A stretch of DNA of 64,000 nucleotides from JAKLQR01 sp963753165 (GCA_963753165.1 CAVWBP010000003.1:17276-81275), one strand, 5' to 3'; positions 46,746 to 58,269 are shown, counted from the first letter of the stretch. Notes: generated by a model not told the origin, from the letters alone. Made by a program: numbers and translations.

Positions 46746-47768
46746 ATGCTGAAGAAAAAGAAAACATATATCGTAGCCGTTGTCGGCGCGACAGGAGCAG
46801 TCGGCAATGAGATGATCAGGACACTTGAAGCGAGAAATTTCCCGGTGGAAAAAATCAGGTTTTTCGCTTCTGAGCGGTCCGAGGGGAAGGTCCTGGAATT
46901 CAGAGATGCAGGAATCAAGGTCGAGACGCCCAAGAAGAATTCATTTAAAGGAATCGACATAGCCCTTTTTTCAGCAGGCGCGGAGAGGTCCAGAATATGG
47001 GCTCCGGTTGCAGCCGCATCAGGGTGTGTTGTCGTGGATAATTCAAGTCAGTGGAGGATGGACCCAGGGGTGCCCCTTGTGGTGCCTGAGGTGAACCCTC
47101 ATGATCTGGAGTGGCATAAGGGGATAATTGCAAACCCGAACTGCTCCACGATCCAGATGGTTGTTGTCCTGAAGCCGATTCATGACGCAGCCCGTATCAA
47201 AAGGGTCGTTGTCACAACCTTTCAGGCGGTATCGGGCACGGGGCAGAAGGCAATCGATGAGCTCTTGCAGCAGACAAAAGACCTCCTTGGGTTCCGGGAG
47301 GTTGCCTGCAACGTGTATCCGTACCAGATAGCGTTCAATGTCCTGCCGCATATCGACAAATTCCTCGAGAACGGATATACCAAAGAAGAGATGAAGATGG
47401 TGAATGAGACAAAGAAGATCATGGGTGATGATTCGATACGGGTTACTGCAACGACTGTGCGGGTGCCGGTATTCAGATGCCATTCCGAAAGTCTCAATAT
47501 AGAAACTGCAAAGAAGATCACCCCGAACGAAGTAAGGGCGGTGCTCTCAGGGGCGCCGGGCGTAATAGTATATGACGCGCCGGAAAAGAATATTTATCCG
47601 ATACCGATTGACGTTGCGGGCAAGGACGGGACATATGCCGGAAGGATACGCGAAGACGATACGATCGACAACGGCATCAATATGTGGATCGTTGCCGACA
47701 ATCTCCTGAAAGGCGCAGCGCTGAACGCTGTGCAGATCGCCGAGAAATTGATCGAGATGGCTGCGTAA
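46746..47768 (+). CDS. asd: Aspartate-semialdehyde dehydrogenase
   Basis: A 340-residue enzyme of the lysine/threonine/methionine branch. NADP loop VVGATGAVGNEMIRTLE, DNSSQWRMDPGVPLVVPEVN, catalytic Cys in NPNCSTIQM, and the HCESL-like RCHSESLNIET segment are present. RBS GGAGG. Followed 7 bases later by mtaD. Confidence 0.96.
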   Translation: MLKKKKTYIVAVVGATGAVGNEMIRTLEARNFPVEKIRFFASERSEGKVLEFRDAGIKVETPKKNSFKGIDIALFSAGAERSRIWAPVAAASGCVVVDNSSQWRMDPGVPLVVPEVNPHDLEWHKGIIANPNCSTIQMVVVLKPIHDAARIKRVVVTTFQAVSGTGQKAIDELLQQTKDLLGFREVACNVYPYQIAFNVLPHIDKFLENGYTKEEMKMVNETKKIMGDDSIRVTATTVRVPVFRCHSESLNIETAKKITPNEVRAVLSGAPGVIVYDAPEKNIYPIPIDVAGKDGTYAGRIREDDTIDNGINMWIVADNLLKGAALNAVQIAEKLIEMAA

Positions 47769-47775
47769 TCACGGA

Positions 47776-49086
47776 ATGATTGCCGATTTCATTATCGCTG
47801 CCGATTATATCCTGACCATGGACGATTCGTTTACTGTCATCGAGAACGGGGCGCTTGCGGTAAAGGGGACCGATATTCTCGACGTTGGGACTTTTGATGA
47901 AATTTCCCGCGCCTATAATTCCGGAAGGGTAATAAGAAAGCAGCACAGCGTCATTTTACCGGGGCTGGTCAATACCCATACCCATGCGGCTATGGTGTAT
48001 TTCAGGGGGATCGCAGACGACCTTCCCCTTCAGGAATGGCTGAACAACTATATCTGGCCCGCCGAAAACAAATGGCTGAGTCCTGAATTCATCTCCGATT
48101 CGATAGAACTTGCATGCCTCGAAATGCTCAAAGGCGGGGTAACGGTATATAACGATATGTATTTCTTCGAGGACTCTGCTGCGCATGCGACGAAAAAAAT
48201 CGGGATGAGGGCTGTTCTGGGGAGCGGGATTCTCGATTTTCCCACGAAGTCGGGAAATTCACCGGATGAATATCTTGCCCATGCCGAGTCGTTCATCAAA
48301 GACTGGAAGGGAGATGAATTTATTACTCCCTGCATTGCCCCCCATGCGCTTTATACCTGCGGGACTGAAACATTGAAGAAAGCAAAAGCGATGGCCGAAC
48401 AATACAGTGTGCCGCTCCATATCCACTTAGCCGAGACGAAGTGGGAAGTCGAAGAAGTGAAAATGAGATACCGCATGAAGCCGGTGCACTACCTTGAATC
48501 CCTGGGATTTCTCGACGAAACCGTGCTTGCCGCGCATTGTATCTGGCTTGACGATGACGAAATAGAAGTCCTTGCAAAGAGAAAGGCAGGGGTGTCCCAT
48601 TGCATGGAGAGCAACCTGAAGCTTGCTTCAGGGTTCGCCCCGGTGGTCACCATGCTCATGTCCGGGGTCAAGGTAACGTTCGGTACGGACGGGGCGGCAA
48701 GCAATAACGACCTCAATATCCTCAGCGAAATGTCTACTACCGCAAAGGTCCATAAAGCGCTCTCGGAAAACCCGACTGCGCTGGATGCGAAGACCGTGCT
48801 CCTGATGGCGACCAGATGGGGCGCGGAGGCGCTCGGTCTCGGGGACAGAATCGGGAGCCTCGAAAAGGGGAAACGCGCTGATTTCGTATCGATGAATTTA
48901 AACAAACCGCACCTCACTCCGCTCTATGATATCTGTTCTCACATCGTGTATGCTGCGATGGCCTCGGACGTTGATGCGGTCATGGTGAACGGCAGATTCG
49001 TGGTCGAAAACGGCAGGCTGATTACGGCCGACGAACAGGAAATCCTCAGTAAAGCGCGGCAGTGGTCGGAAAAAATAAGGGCATAG
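47776..49086 (+). CDS. mtaD: 5'-methylthioadenosine / S-adenosylhomocysteine deaminase
   Basis: A 436-residue amidohydrolase. Metal site HTHAAMVYFRG, second metal His region LHIHLAETKWE, AAHCIWLDDDE and GTDGAASNNDLN are the family motifs. It deaminates methylthioadenosine or S-adenosylhomocysteine to the inosine form as part of purine and sulfur salvage. The substrate preference is not visible. It overlaps the next gene by 25 bases. Confidence 0.9.
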   Translation: MIADFIIAADYILTMDDSFTVIENGALAVKGTDILDVGTFDEISRAYNSGRVIRKQHSVILPGLVNTHTHAAMVYFRGIADDLPLQEWLNNYIWPAENKWLSPEFISDSIELACLEMLKGGVTVYNDMYFFEDSAAHATKKIGMRAVLGSGILDFPTKSGNSPDEYLAHAESFIKDWKGDEFITPCIAPHALYTCGTETLKKAKAMAEQYSVPLHIHLAETKWEVEEVKMRYRMKPVHYLESLGFLDETVLAAHCIWLDDDEIEVLAKRKAGVSHCMESNLKLASGFAPVVTMLMSGVKVTFGTDGAASNNDLNILSEMSTTAKVHKALSENPTALDAKTVLLMATRWGAEALGLGDRIGSLEKGKRADFVSMNLNKPHLTPLYDICSHIVYAAMASDVDAVMVNGRFVVENGRLITADEQEILSKARQWSEKIRA

Positions 49087-49910
49087 ATGCATTCAGGAAG
49101 AACGTCTATGCGTTTTACCATGAGAATATGCGCAGTCTCCCGTGGAGAAAAACAAGGGACCCTTACCGTATCCTCGTATCAGAAGTCATGCTCCAGCAGA
49201 CACAGGTCGAAAGGGTTATTGGTAAATACCTTCAGTTTATAAAGACGTTCCCTGACTTCTCTTCCCTTGCACAGGCGTCCCTCAGTGATGTGCTCAATAC
49301 ATGGCAGGGGCTCGGATATAACAGAAGGGCAATCGCGTTGAGAGCAAGCGCCGAAATTGTCATGGAGAAATATAAGGGAAAGCTTCCTGAACTTCCGGAA
49401 GAACTTGCGAAACTTCCGGGGATCGGAAAATACACTTCCGCCGCTATTGCTGCATTTGCTTTTCAAAGGCCGGCGGTTTTTATCGAAACGAATATCAGGA
49501 GGGTTTTCCTCCATTTCTTTTTTCCCGAAAGAGAGAACGTCAGGGATTCAGAGATTCTCGCACTGGTAGAAAAGACCATGGACAGAGAGAACCCCGGAGA
49601 ATGGTACTATGCCCTTATGGATTACGGGGTCATGCTGAAGAAGAGTTGTGAAAACCCGAACAGGAGGAGCGCCCACTACAGAAAACAGGACGCGTTTCAT
49701 GGTTCCAACAGACAGGCAAGGGGGAAGGTCCTCAAACTGGTGCTTGAGAAGAGGGAGACCACGCAGACAGAAATATCTGCTGAGCTTGCAGTCCCTTCGG
49801 AGAAGATCGCGAACGCACTCAAACAGCTTGTGCAGGAAGGGTTCCTGAAAAAACAAGGAAAGAGATATTCTATTCAGGAAAGAAAGGATATGAGATACGA
49901 TGAGCAATGA
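49062..49910 (+). CDS. MutY-like HhH-GPD DNA glycosylase without iron-sulfur loop
   Basis: A 282-residue DNA repair protein. SLPWRKTRDPYRILVSEVMLQQTQV and LPGIGKYTSAAIAAFAF (helix-hairpin-helix) are typical of MutY. Two departures: where MutY has its catalytic Asp (DxNVxRV), this reads IETNIRRV, and the four-Cys cluster loop after the core is missing (NPNRRSAHYRKQDAF). The C-terminus is a small winged-helix-like segment (TQTEISAELAVPSEKIANALKQ), not the 8-oxoG-recognition domain. It may be a glycosylase of altered specificity. GTG start within mtaD; overlaps ettA by 11 bases. Confidence 0.8.
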   Translation: MVGKNKGIDAFRKNVYAFYHENMRSLPWRKTRDPYRILVSEVMLQQTQVERVIGKYLQFIKTFPDFSSLAQASLSDVLNTWQGLGYNRRAIALRASAEIVMEKYKGKLPELPEELAKLPGIGKYTSAAIAAFAFQRPAVFIETNIRRVFLHFFFPERENVRDSEILALVEKTMDRENPGEWYYALMDYGVMLKKSCENPNRRSAHYRKQDAFHGSNRQARGKVLKLVLEKRETTQTEISAELAVPSEKIANALKQLVQEGFLKKQGKRYSIQERKDMRYDEQ

Positions 49911-51585
49911 ACCGAACAAGATTATTTATTCCATGATCGGGGTGAGCAAATATTATGATAAAAAGCCGGTCCTGAAGGATATATACCTCTCCTATTTCTA
50001 CGGAGCGAAGATAGGAGTCCTCGGGCTGAACGGGTCGGGAAAAAGTTCCCTCCTCCGTATCCTCGCCGGAGTGGAGAAGGAATTCAACGGGGAAACAGTC
50101 CTCTCTCCCGGACATACCGTAGGATTTCTTGAACAGGAGCCGGAACTGGACAACCGCAAGACTGTACGGGAAATTGTGGAAGAAGGGGTACAGGAGATTG
50201 TGGACGCCCTGAATGAATATAACCTCATCAATGAAAAATTCGCCGAACCGATGTCTGACGACGAGATGAACAAGCTCATTGAACGCCAGGGGAAGGTGCA
50301 GGAGATGCTGGATGCGATGGATGCATGGGATCTGGATTCACGTCTGGAGATGGCCATGGACGCACTGCGCTGTCCTCCGGGAGATACTCCTGTAAAAATC
50401 ATATCGGGTGGGGAAAAGCGGCGGGTGGCCCTCTGCAGGCTTCTCCTTCAGAAACCCGACATCCTGCTCCTTGACGAGCCCACCAACCACCTCGATGCCG
50501 AGACCGTAGCCTGGCTCGAACATCATCTCCATACCTATCCGGGAACTGTCATCGCGGTAACACATGACCGGTATTTCCTTGATAACGTCGCAGGGTGGAT
50601 ACTGGAACTCGACAGGGGACAGGGTATACCCTGGAAAGGGAACTATTCCTCCTGGCTTGAACAGAAGAGAAACCGTCTGCAGCAGGAGGAGAAATCCGAG
50701 AGCGAGCGGCAAAAGACCCTGCAGCGAGAACTTGAGTGGATACGGATGTCTCCGAAAGGACGCCATGCAAAATCCAGGGCGAGGATTAATTCTTATGAGA
50801 CGCTCCTCAGTCAGGATATCGAGAAAAGATCCAAAGAGCTTGAGATCTATATTCCCCCCGGACCACGCCTCGGAGACGTCGTGATAGAAGCTCAGGACGT
50901 AACCAAAGCGTATGGCGACAATATCCTTATGGAGAATATGACTTTTTCCCTTCCTCCCGGAGGGATTATCGGCGTGATAGGGCCGAACGGAGCAGGGAAA
51001 ACCACCCTTTTCCGAATGATAACCGGGCAGGAAAAGCCTGATTCAGGGACATTCAGGACAGGCGATACAGTCAAGCTCGCATATGTAGACCAGAGCCGCG
51101 ACGTCCTCGATCCGGGGAAGTCCATATGGGAGGTCATCTCCGGAGGCGATGATACGATTCAGCTCGGCAGGAGGGACGTCAACTCGCGCGCTTACGTCGC
51201 ACGCTTCAATTTCTCAGGGAACGATCAGCAGAAAAAGGTATCGATGCTGTCCGGAGGAGAAAGAAACCGTGTTCATCTCGCACGAATGCTCAAGGAAGAG
51301 GCGAATGTCCTTCTGCTGGACGAGCCAACCAATGACCTTGACGTCAATACTATGCGTGCGCTGGAAGAAGCGCTGGAAAATTTCGCAGGATGTGCGGTGG
51401 TTATCAGCCATGACCGGTGGTTCCTCGACCGCATCGCTACCCACATACTTGCGTTCGAAGGCGAAAGCACGGTAGTATGGTTTGACGGGAACTATACGGA
51501 GTATGAAGCGGACAGAAAAGCCCGCCTCGGCGATGCTGCAGACCAGCCCCACCGCATCAAGTACCGTCATCTGACAAGAGGGTGA
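49900..51585 (+). CDS. ettA: Energy-dependent translational throttle protein EttA (ABC-F)
   Basis: A 561-residue protein with two ABC domains and no membrane part. NKIIYSMIGVSKYYDKKPVLKDI opens it; Walker A GLNGSGKSS and GPNGAGKTT, signatures SGGEKRRVAL and SGGERNRVHLARM, and the linker with FEKRS-like DIEKRSKELEIYIPPGPRLG are typical of EttA. It binds the ribosomal E site and gates elongation by ATP level. RBS overlaps the end of the MutY-like gene. Confidence 0.94.
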   Translation: MSNEPNKIIYSMIGVSKYYDKKPVLKDIYLSYFYGAKIGVLGLNGSGKSSLLRILAGVEKEFNGETVLSPGHTVGFLEQEPELDNRKTVREIVEEGVQEIVDALNEYNLINEKFAEPMSDDEMNKLIERQGKVQEMLDAMDAWDLDSRLEMAMDALRCPPGDTPVKIISGGEKRRVALCRLLLQKPDILLLDEPTNHLDAETVAWLEHHLHTYPGTVIAVTHDRYFLDNVAGWILELDRGQGIPWKGNYSSWLEQKRNRLQQEEKSESERQKTLQRELEWIRMSPKGRHAKSRARINSYETLLSQDIEKRSKELEIYIPPGPRLGDVVIEAQDVTKAYGDNILMENMTFSLPPGGIIGVIGPNGAGKTTLFRMITGQEKPDSGTFRTGDTVKLAYVDQSRDVLDPGKSIWEVISGGDDTIQLGRRDVNSRAYVARFNFSGNDQQKKVSMLSGGERNRVHLARMLKEEANVLLLDEPTNDLDVNTMRALEEALENFAGCAVVISHDRWFLDRIATHILAFEGESTVVWFDGNYTEYEADRKARLGDAADQPHRIKYRHLTRG

Positions 51586-51626
51586 CCATAAGAATTATGA
51601 AGAATGAGACAATTAAGGAGACGGGA

Positions 51627-53901
51627 ATGGAATTGCATATACCGGTCATCGCACAAGAACTTGCGATAAAGACCCGGCAGGTTGAGGCAGTAGCTTCACT
51701 CCTTGATGAAGGGGCGACAGTCCCCTTTATTGCAAGGTACAGGAAAGAGGCTACAGGCAGCCTCGACGAAGTCGCGATCACCGCAATCAGGGACAGGCTC
51801 GAACAACTGCGGGACCTCGATAAACGGAGGGAAGCTATCCTGAAATCACTCGAAGAAAGGGAGCTGCTCACCGAGGAATTGAAGACAAAGATAGACGCTG
51901 CCGAATCTATGACGATCCTTGAAGACATCTATCTCCCTTTCCGTCCGAAACGACGGACGCGTGCGACAGTGGCGAAAGAAAAGGGACTTGAGCCGCTTGC
52001 GCTCCGTATTTTTGCGCAGGATGAGACAGACCCTGTTACTTGAAGCAAGCTCCTTCCTGGACAGCGAGAAAGGGGTTGCTTCAATTGAAGATGCGCTTGC
52101 AGGCGCGCGTGACATTATTGCCGAGTGGGTCAGCGAAGATCAGGCTGCAAGGGAAAAAATGCGCGGACTTTTCTTCTTGAAAGGAACAATGAGGTCTAAA
52201 GTCGTTTCAGGGAAAGAGGAGGAAGCGATCAAGTACAGAGACTATTATGAGTGGGAAGAACCCGCATCAAAGTCTCCTTCACACAGGATACTCGCAATAA
52301 GGCGCGGAGAGGCCGAAGGGTTTCTTATCCTCCGGATAACTCCTCCCGAAGAGGAAGCGCTGGCGATGCTCGATGGACTTTTTGTGAAAGGAACGGGTCC
52401 GGCTGCAGAACAGGTGAGGCTCGCGGTACATGACGGCTACAAGCGGCTCCTCTCCTCATCCATGGAGGCTGAGATACGCCTCGACCTGAAAAAACGGGCT
52501 GACGAGGAGGCAATCAGGGTCTTTGCCGAAAACCTCAGACAACTCCTGCTCGCACCTCCCCTGAGCGGTAAGAAAGTGCTTGCCATAGACCCTGGTTTCA
52601 GGACTGGCTGCAAGGTCGTATGCCTCGACAGGCAGGGAAAACTCCTCCACAACGATACTATTTATCCCCATACTTCGGAAAGAGGGGTATCGGAAGCTGG
52701 TGCGAAGATCAGGGACCTGTGTGTGCGTTTCGGGGTTGAGGCGGTTGCGATAGGCAACGGGACTGCAAGCAGGGAGACGGAGGGGTTCATCAGGAATACA
52801 GGTCTCCCCCCGGACATCGCCGTCGTAATGGTGAATGAGAGCGGGGCATCGATATATTCTGCTTCAGAGGCAGCACGTGAAGAATTTCCCAACGAGGATA
52901 TAACAGTACGGGGCTCGGTTTCGATAGGGAGACGACTCATGGACCCTCTCGCCGAACTGGTGAAGATCGACCCGAAATCAATAGGGGTAGGGCAGTACCA
53001 GCACGATGTGGACCAGGCGGCACTGAAAAGAGGACTTGACGATGTGGTAATAAGCTGTGTGAACAGAGTCGGTGTCGAGGTAAATACCGCGAGCAAACAG
53101 CTACTCACCTATGTTTCCGGTCTGGGTCCCCAGCTTGCGAAGAATATTTTAGCTTTCAGGAATGAGAACGGTCCTTTCCGGTCCAGAAAAGAGTTAAGAA
53201 AGGTTCCCCGCCTCGGTCCCAAGGCATTCGAGCAGGCGGCGGGATTTCTCCGCATACGGGATGGAGAAAACCCGATCGACTCAAGCGCAGTCCACCCTGA
53301 GAGCTATCACATTGTGGATGCGATGGCGCATGACATCAACTGCTCGGTAGTTGATCTTATGAAAGAAGAAGACTTGCGGAAAAATATCGATCTCTCGCGG
53401 TATGTGACCGACACTGTCGGCATGCCGACACTCAGCGACATTATGGAGGAACTCGCGAAACCGGGGCGCGACCCGCGGGAACAGTTCGAAACATTCGCCT
53501 ATACAGAGGGTGTTGAGAAGATTGAGGACGTGAAGCCGGGGATGAAACTCACCGGTATCGTTACGAACATTACTGCCTTTGGTGCGTTTGTCGATATAGG
53601 GGTGCACCAGGACGGGCTTATGCATGTGAGTGAACTTGCGGACAAATATGTGAAAAATCCGGCAGACGTGGTCAAAGTGCATCAGAAAGTTACCGTCACG
53701 GTGCTCGATGTCGACCTCCGGAGAAAACGCATCTCCCTTTCGATGAAAAACAGAGCAGCGACCGCGGACGATCAGGGAAAGAAGGAAGTGAAGAAAACAG
53801 AGACGAAAACCGCACCCGCAAAAGACCGGAGAGAGAAAACGCCGGAGCGGTTTTCGAATACTCCCTTTGCAGAGGCCTTCAGGAAAAAACTGAAACCATG
53901 A
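51627..53901 (+). CDS. tex: Transcription accessory protein Tex; frame disrupted
   Basis: Corrected length is 757 residues, close to the normal 770. One extra T near 52039 splits DETDPVT from EASSFLDSEKG. Start 51627 (MELHIPVIAQEL) follows AAGGAG. ATVPFIARYRKEATGSLDEV and the RNase-H-like fold (KVLAIDPGFRTGCKVVCLD) are Tex signatures, with helix-hairpin-helix motifs (GLGPQLAKNILAFRNENGPF). The C-terminal S1 domain is GIVTNITAFGAFVDIGVHQDG. A Lys/Thr-rich tail ends the protein. Confidence 0.95.
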
Positions 53902-53947
53902 GCGGTTGTCCCGCGCAGACGTTTTGTTCTCAGTAAGGGATTACTTA

Positions 53948-54968
53948 TTATTCGCGCGGGAGTCTTGCGTCTTTCGAGCATGTACACTTCGTACCCGTCG
54001 ACAACTTTGCTGATCGGGATGAAATGCGAAGGCTCCTGTAAAGGCTTGATAATATTTTTTGCTATGAAAATAGAGTTAGGAGCTGCTTGTTTCTGCATAT
54101 GACCGGCGACATCTATCACGTGGTCACTGATTTCTTCCAGGGGCACTGATTCGTCAAAATACACATACCCTGAATTAATACCGCATCTCACTCTGAAATC
54201 TTTCTTGAGTGTCTTGACGTGCTTGTTAAAAGCTTCCAGTCCATCGATCAGTGCACGGGCTGCTTTTACCGCAGCATCAACAGTCGAGAAACAGCACATC
54301 ACGCCATCCGGCGTCCATGTAGCCTTAATCACACCGTTCTCCGCAAGTTTGCTCTCTACGTATTTCTTGTATTCTTTGAAATCATATTCGATGATCGCTT
54401 TCTCTTCCTCTTCTTTTAATCCGGTAGAATCGATTACATCGATCGAGAGAAAAGCCAGGTCCCTTCCCATAGTATCGAGCTTCTTCTTCGTCTCAGCAAA
54501 CAGTTTCAGGAGTTCTTCCCTTTCACTTTTGGTCGGGGTCGAGATATTCTCAATCTTTTCCCTGATCGGGGCGAGGACTTTTGCGCTATCGGGCAGGTGG
54601 TGTTCTGATTTCCATTCTTCATATTCTTTTCTGAAATTCAACTTATATATTCTATTTCTGCAATAATTCGTTATGTTTTCAAATGACAATCCAAGCATTA
54701 TCGCTGAGGCAATGACAATCCACCTGGTCATATCCTTGCCGGCGATGGTCGTAGGGATAAGTGAATGAATAAAAGAAGAGATGGATTTTTCATACTGCAG
54801 CGCAGTTTTGATATACCCGTAAGATCCGGCGTTTTTTAGATAAGGGACCGCAAAAGGAAGAAGGAAGATTACGAGAAGCAGGATGATGCCAATGCCGAGT
54901 AACCTCATAAGCATGATCAATGCTTTGTAAGGGATCATCTTCCCGCTATTTGTTTTTTCATCCGGCAT
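53948..54968 (-). CDS. Membrane-bound class III adenylate/guanylate cyclase; 3' frame disrupted
   Basis: A protein of about 339 residues. Two membrane helices (LLGIGIILLLVIFLLPFAV; WIVIASAIMLGLSF) lead to a class III catalytic domain with FLSIDVIDST (first metal Asp), ATWTPDGVMCCF (second) and CGINSGYVYF. As written the frame runs on to 53772 across the end of tex. If one base of the GGG at 53958-53960 is extra, it stops at a TAATAA right after LERRKTPRE, which is the better reading. The start is uncertain: ATG 54968 (MPDEKTNSGK) or TTG 55052, neither with a clear ribosome site. A cAMP/cGMP-binding kinase is at 5174. Confidence 0.8.
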
Positions 54969-55285
54969 TTTTACGAATACCTGTTTTTTGAAAGCGATTT
55001 CGAAGAATTCATTCCAGCAATTATATGATGTAGAAAGAGATTTTTCAACCAATATTGCGAAGAATGTACAAATAAGAAGAGGGATACGGGTATGTCTATG
55101 ACCGTGCAGGGACCTGAATGAGTATATACACTTAACGATATGAGAGATATAGATTATAATTAAAATAGATATGGAATAGTTCAGACTGTGAGCTGGTTAC
55201 TTATAAACAATAACAAAGTCCTGTATATGCAGGTTGCTCGTTGGCGAACAAATATTTTGCAAGCCTGGCGGAGGAATAACAAGGC

Positions 55286-56577
55286 ATGAGTACTGAAGTT
55301 ATCGTCCTGATAGTAGAAGCAATGGTGATTTACTTCCTGGTTCTCTGGGCGCACTCCCTGCGCCACCGCTTCGGACCTGTGCATTTCTATGCACTCATCG
55401 GCGGTATTACCGCCATAATGTCCTGGATAACCGATGCTGGTTTGAAAGTGCATGTGGCCGGAATCACCTTTGTAGTCGGGTCGACTGTTTTTTATACCTC
55501 CCTGCTGCTGGGAGTGTTTGTCGTGTATGTATTTGACGGTCCGAGGGCCACGCGAATTGCAATTTCGACTGTTGTGGGAGTTTCGATTATGGTGCCGCTT
55601 ATCGCGGTGGCATTGCATTTTCAGGCTGCTTTGATAGGGTATAGTGCAATTGGGTACGTGCCCCTGCCGAGCCTGCGAATCAATACCGCCTCAGTGAGTG
55701 CAACGTTACTTGATCTTGTTTTTTTAGCCATTGCCTGGGAGTTTCTGGGCAAACCTTTCCTGAAGATGCATCTCTGGCTTCGTGCTTTTTTAACCCTTTT
55801 GGGAGTTATGTGGCTGGACGTAATTCTTTTTTCGACCGGCGCTTTTGCGGGTACATCAGAATACCTCGGTATTATGCAGGGGACGCTGGTCAGCCGCCTG
55901 ATTATCTCAATATTTGCATTACCTTTTTTGTATGGGTATCTGCATTGGCAAAGCGATAAGATGGGGTTCCCGATTGAGAACCGGCCGGTTTTGGCGATTC
56001 TCAAGAAGGTGGCTGAGATCGAGGTCGAACTTTCACTCGCGAAACAGGAGATCGAGCGTCGGAGAAAAACGGAAGATGAACTAAGGAGCCTGTCGATTAC
56101 CGACGACCTCACCGGTCTTTACAACCGGAGAGGATTCAGCGCGTTGGCAGAGCATCAGCTTAAGGTATCGAGCCGTATGGGACAGGGGCAATTTCCTTCT
56201 CTATGCCGATCTTGACGGTCTCAAGAATATCAACGATACCCTTGGCCATAAAGGAGGCGACAAGGTATTGATCAGCACCGCTGATATTCTGCGAGACACT
56301 TACCGGAATTCAGATATCATAGCGCGTATGGGCGGAGATGAGTTTGTAGTTTTTCCCATTGGAAACTGCCGGAGACGATATCGACATGAACGTCTCACGC
56401 TTGCAGAAGAACATTGATCTTCATAACTCCCGGGAAGCGCCTGCTTCCATGATCTCGCTGAGTGTCGGAGTTTCTTTCTACGACCCCGAAGCGCCGTGTT
56501 CGGTAGACGAACTTTTGGCCAAAGCTGATCACGCCATGTACGAACACAAGAAACGCAAGAGAAGCCGGAGTCAATGA
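55286..56577 (+). CDS. Membrane GGDEF diguanylate cyclase; frame disrupted twice
   Basis: The corrected product has 429 residues. An N-terminal region of about 240 residues has 7 hydrophobic helices (I do not recognise the sensor family), then a short coiled coil (VELSLAKQEIERRRKTEDEL). The GGDEF domain follows: TDDLTGLYNRRGF, YADLDGLKNINDTLGH, active site RMGGDEFVVF, and ADHAMYEHKK. Disruptions are an extra C near 56185 and an extra G near 56356. The start ATG has GGAGG upstream. It makes c-di-GMP; PilZ receivers are encoded at 5174 and 62667. No I-site RxxD is seen directly before GGDEF. Confidence 0.85.
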
Positions 56578-56606
56578 TGTTCCGTAACCCTTCAGTGAAG
56601 AGTTCA

Positions 56607-56696
56607 CTCCCCTCCTTTATAAGGAGGGGTTGGGGAGGTTTGAATATTTTTCCACAATACCCCACCAACCTCCCCTTGTAAAGGGGAGGATTTTTC
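56607..56696. repeat. Inverted-repeat element between GGDEF and helicase genes
   Basis: CCCCTCCTTTATAAGGAGGGG and CCTCCCCTTGTAAAGGGGAGG are each hairpins and are also inverted copies of one another with their flanks (GGGGAGGTT and AACCTCCCC). A T-run follows. It looks like a small dispersed element that can also stop transcription. Confidence 0.65.
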
Positions 56697-56866
56697 CACC
56701 GGTCACTGAATGGTTTCGATGTCTCCCGTAATTTCCTTGACATGCTTCGTAAGAAGCTGTTATTGTTAAGTAATTTACAATAACTGTATCAGGACAAAAA
56801 CTGCGTCTTTGTATCCCCCGCATTGCACCACGTTTTTCCCCCGAACAGAAAAAGAAAAGGAGTTTT

Positions 56867-58256
56867 ATGGAATTTCAAGCATTTAAGCTTCACCCTCAGA
56901 TTGCGGCCGGCGTTCAGGCGCTCGGCTATCATTACACCAACCCCAATCCAGAGCAAGGCGATCCCACCGGTACTCAGCGGACGGGACGTTATGGGGCTTG
57001 CGCAGACAGGTACCGGCAAGACGGCGGCCTTTGTGCTGCCGATACTGGAACGGCTGATAAAAGAACCTCGCAGTGGATGGGTACGCGCCCTGATTATCGC
57101 GCCAACGCGGGAACTCGCAGAACAGATAAATACCTCTATTATCGATCTCGGACGCCGAACGCAAATTCGGAGCACCTCGATCTACGGCGGCGTGAGCATA
57201 ATCCCCCAGATAAAAAAGCTGCGCTCCGGGGTGGAAATCGTCGTTGCATGTCCGGGCCGGCTTCTTGATCATATCAATCAACGCACTATCAGCCTGTCAC
57301 ATGTGGAGGTGCTTGTGCTCGATGAAGCTGACAGGATGTTCGACATGGGATTCCTGCCTGATATCCGGAAGATCATAAGGTGTCTTCCCGCCAGGCGCCA
57401 GACACTTCTGTTCTCCGCAACCATGCCCGATGATATCCGCAAGCTGGTACAGGAAGTACTCCGCGACCCGATTACCGTGCAGGTGGGGCATATAGCGCCT
57501 GTGCATACGGTGTCGCATGCGCTTTATCCTGTAGACCAGCACCTCAAGACCGCGCTTCTCATGAAACTGCTGCATCAAACGGATACAGGGTCGGTCCTGA
57601 TATTCACGCGCACGAAGCACAGGGCGAAGCGCGTAGGGGAGCAGCTGGAAAAGGCCGGATACCGTGCAGCGTCATTGCAGGGGAACCTGTCGCAGAACAG
57701 ACGTCAGGCTGCGCTTGACGGGTTTCGTGAAGGCGCCTTTCAGGTCCTCGTTGCAACAGATATTGCTGCACGCGGAATCGATGTCTCAAACATTTCACAC
57801 GTCATAAACTACGATATCCCGGACACGGTAGACGCATATACCCACCGCATCGGACGGACGGGACGCGCCGAACATACCGGGGATGCCTTTACCTTCATCA
57901 CCCGTGAAGACGAGGACACGGTCCGCAGCATCGAGCGCATTCTCGGTGAAAAAATACAGAGACATATGATAGAAGGATTCGATTACAAAAAATCCGCTCC
58001 TGTACGCGATAAAGAGTTTGCCCGTCCGCCGCGCGAGCCACAGCGCCGCAAAGTACAGAAGAGGCCTGAGCAGGCCGGTCCTTCTGCAAAAACCGCTTAT
58101 GGGAAAAGGGCGCACCAGAACCGTTCTCCGAAGTCCGTACAGAACGCTGCTCACCGGAATGCTTCCGGAGGTCACCCACGGTCGGCAGCCCAACGGAGCA
58201 AGGCTCACAAAACGGGAACATACAGAGCATCGCAGGAGCTGAGCAGCAGACAGTAA
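56867..58256 (+). CDS. DEAD-box RNA helicase (RhlE-like); frame disrupted
   Basis: Start 56867 (MEFQAFKLHPQIAAGVQALG) follows AAAGGAG. Dropping one T near 56932 joins it to TPTPIQSKAIPPVL and the rest, 462 residues in total. Motifs: AQTGTGKT, PTRELAEQI, VLDEADRMFDMGF, SAT, VATDIAARGID and HRIGRTGRA. The basic C-terminal tail (RPPREPQRRKVQKRPEQ and beyond) probably binds RNA. Such helicases remodel rRNA or mRNA, often in the cold. The ywbE gene follows 13 bases later. Confidence 0.93.
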
Positions 58257-58269
58257 AAGGAGCAGGGTA

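Noticed and set aside
53772..53947. C-terminal extension of the cyclase gene across the end of tex
   Set aside because: The 58-codon extension is antisense to the tex tail and follows a probable extra base; removing it gives a double stop directly after the catalytic domain.
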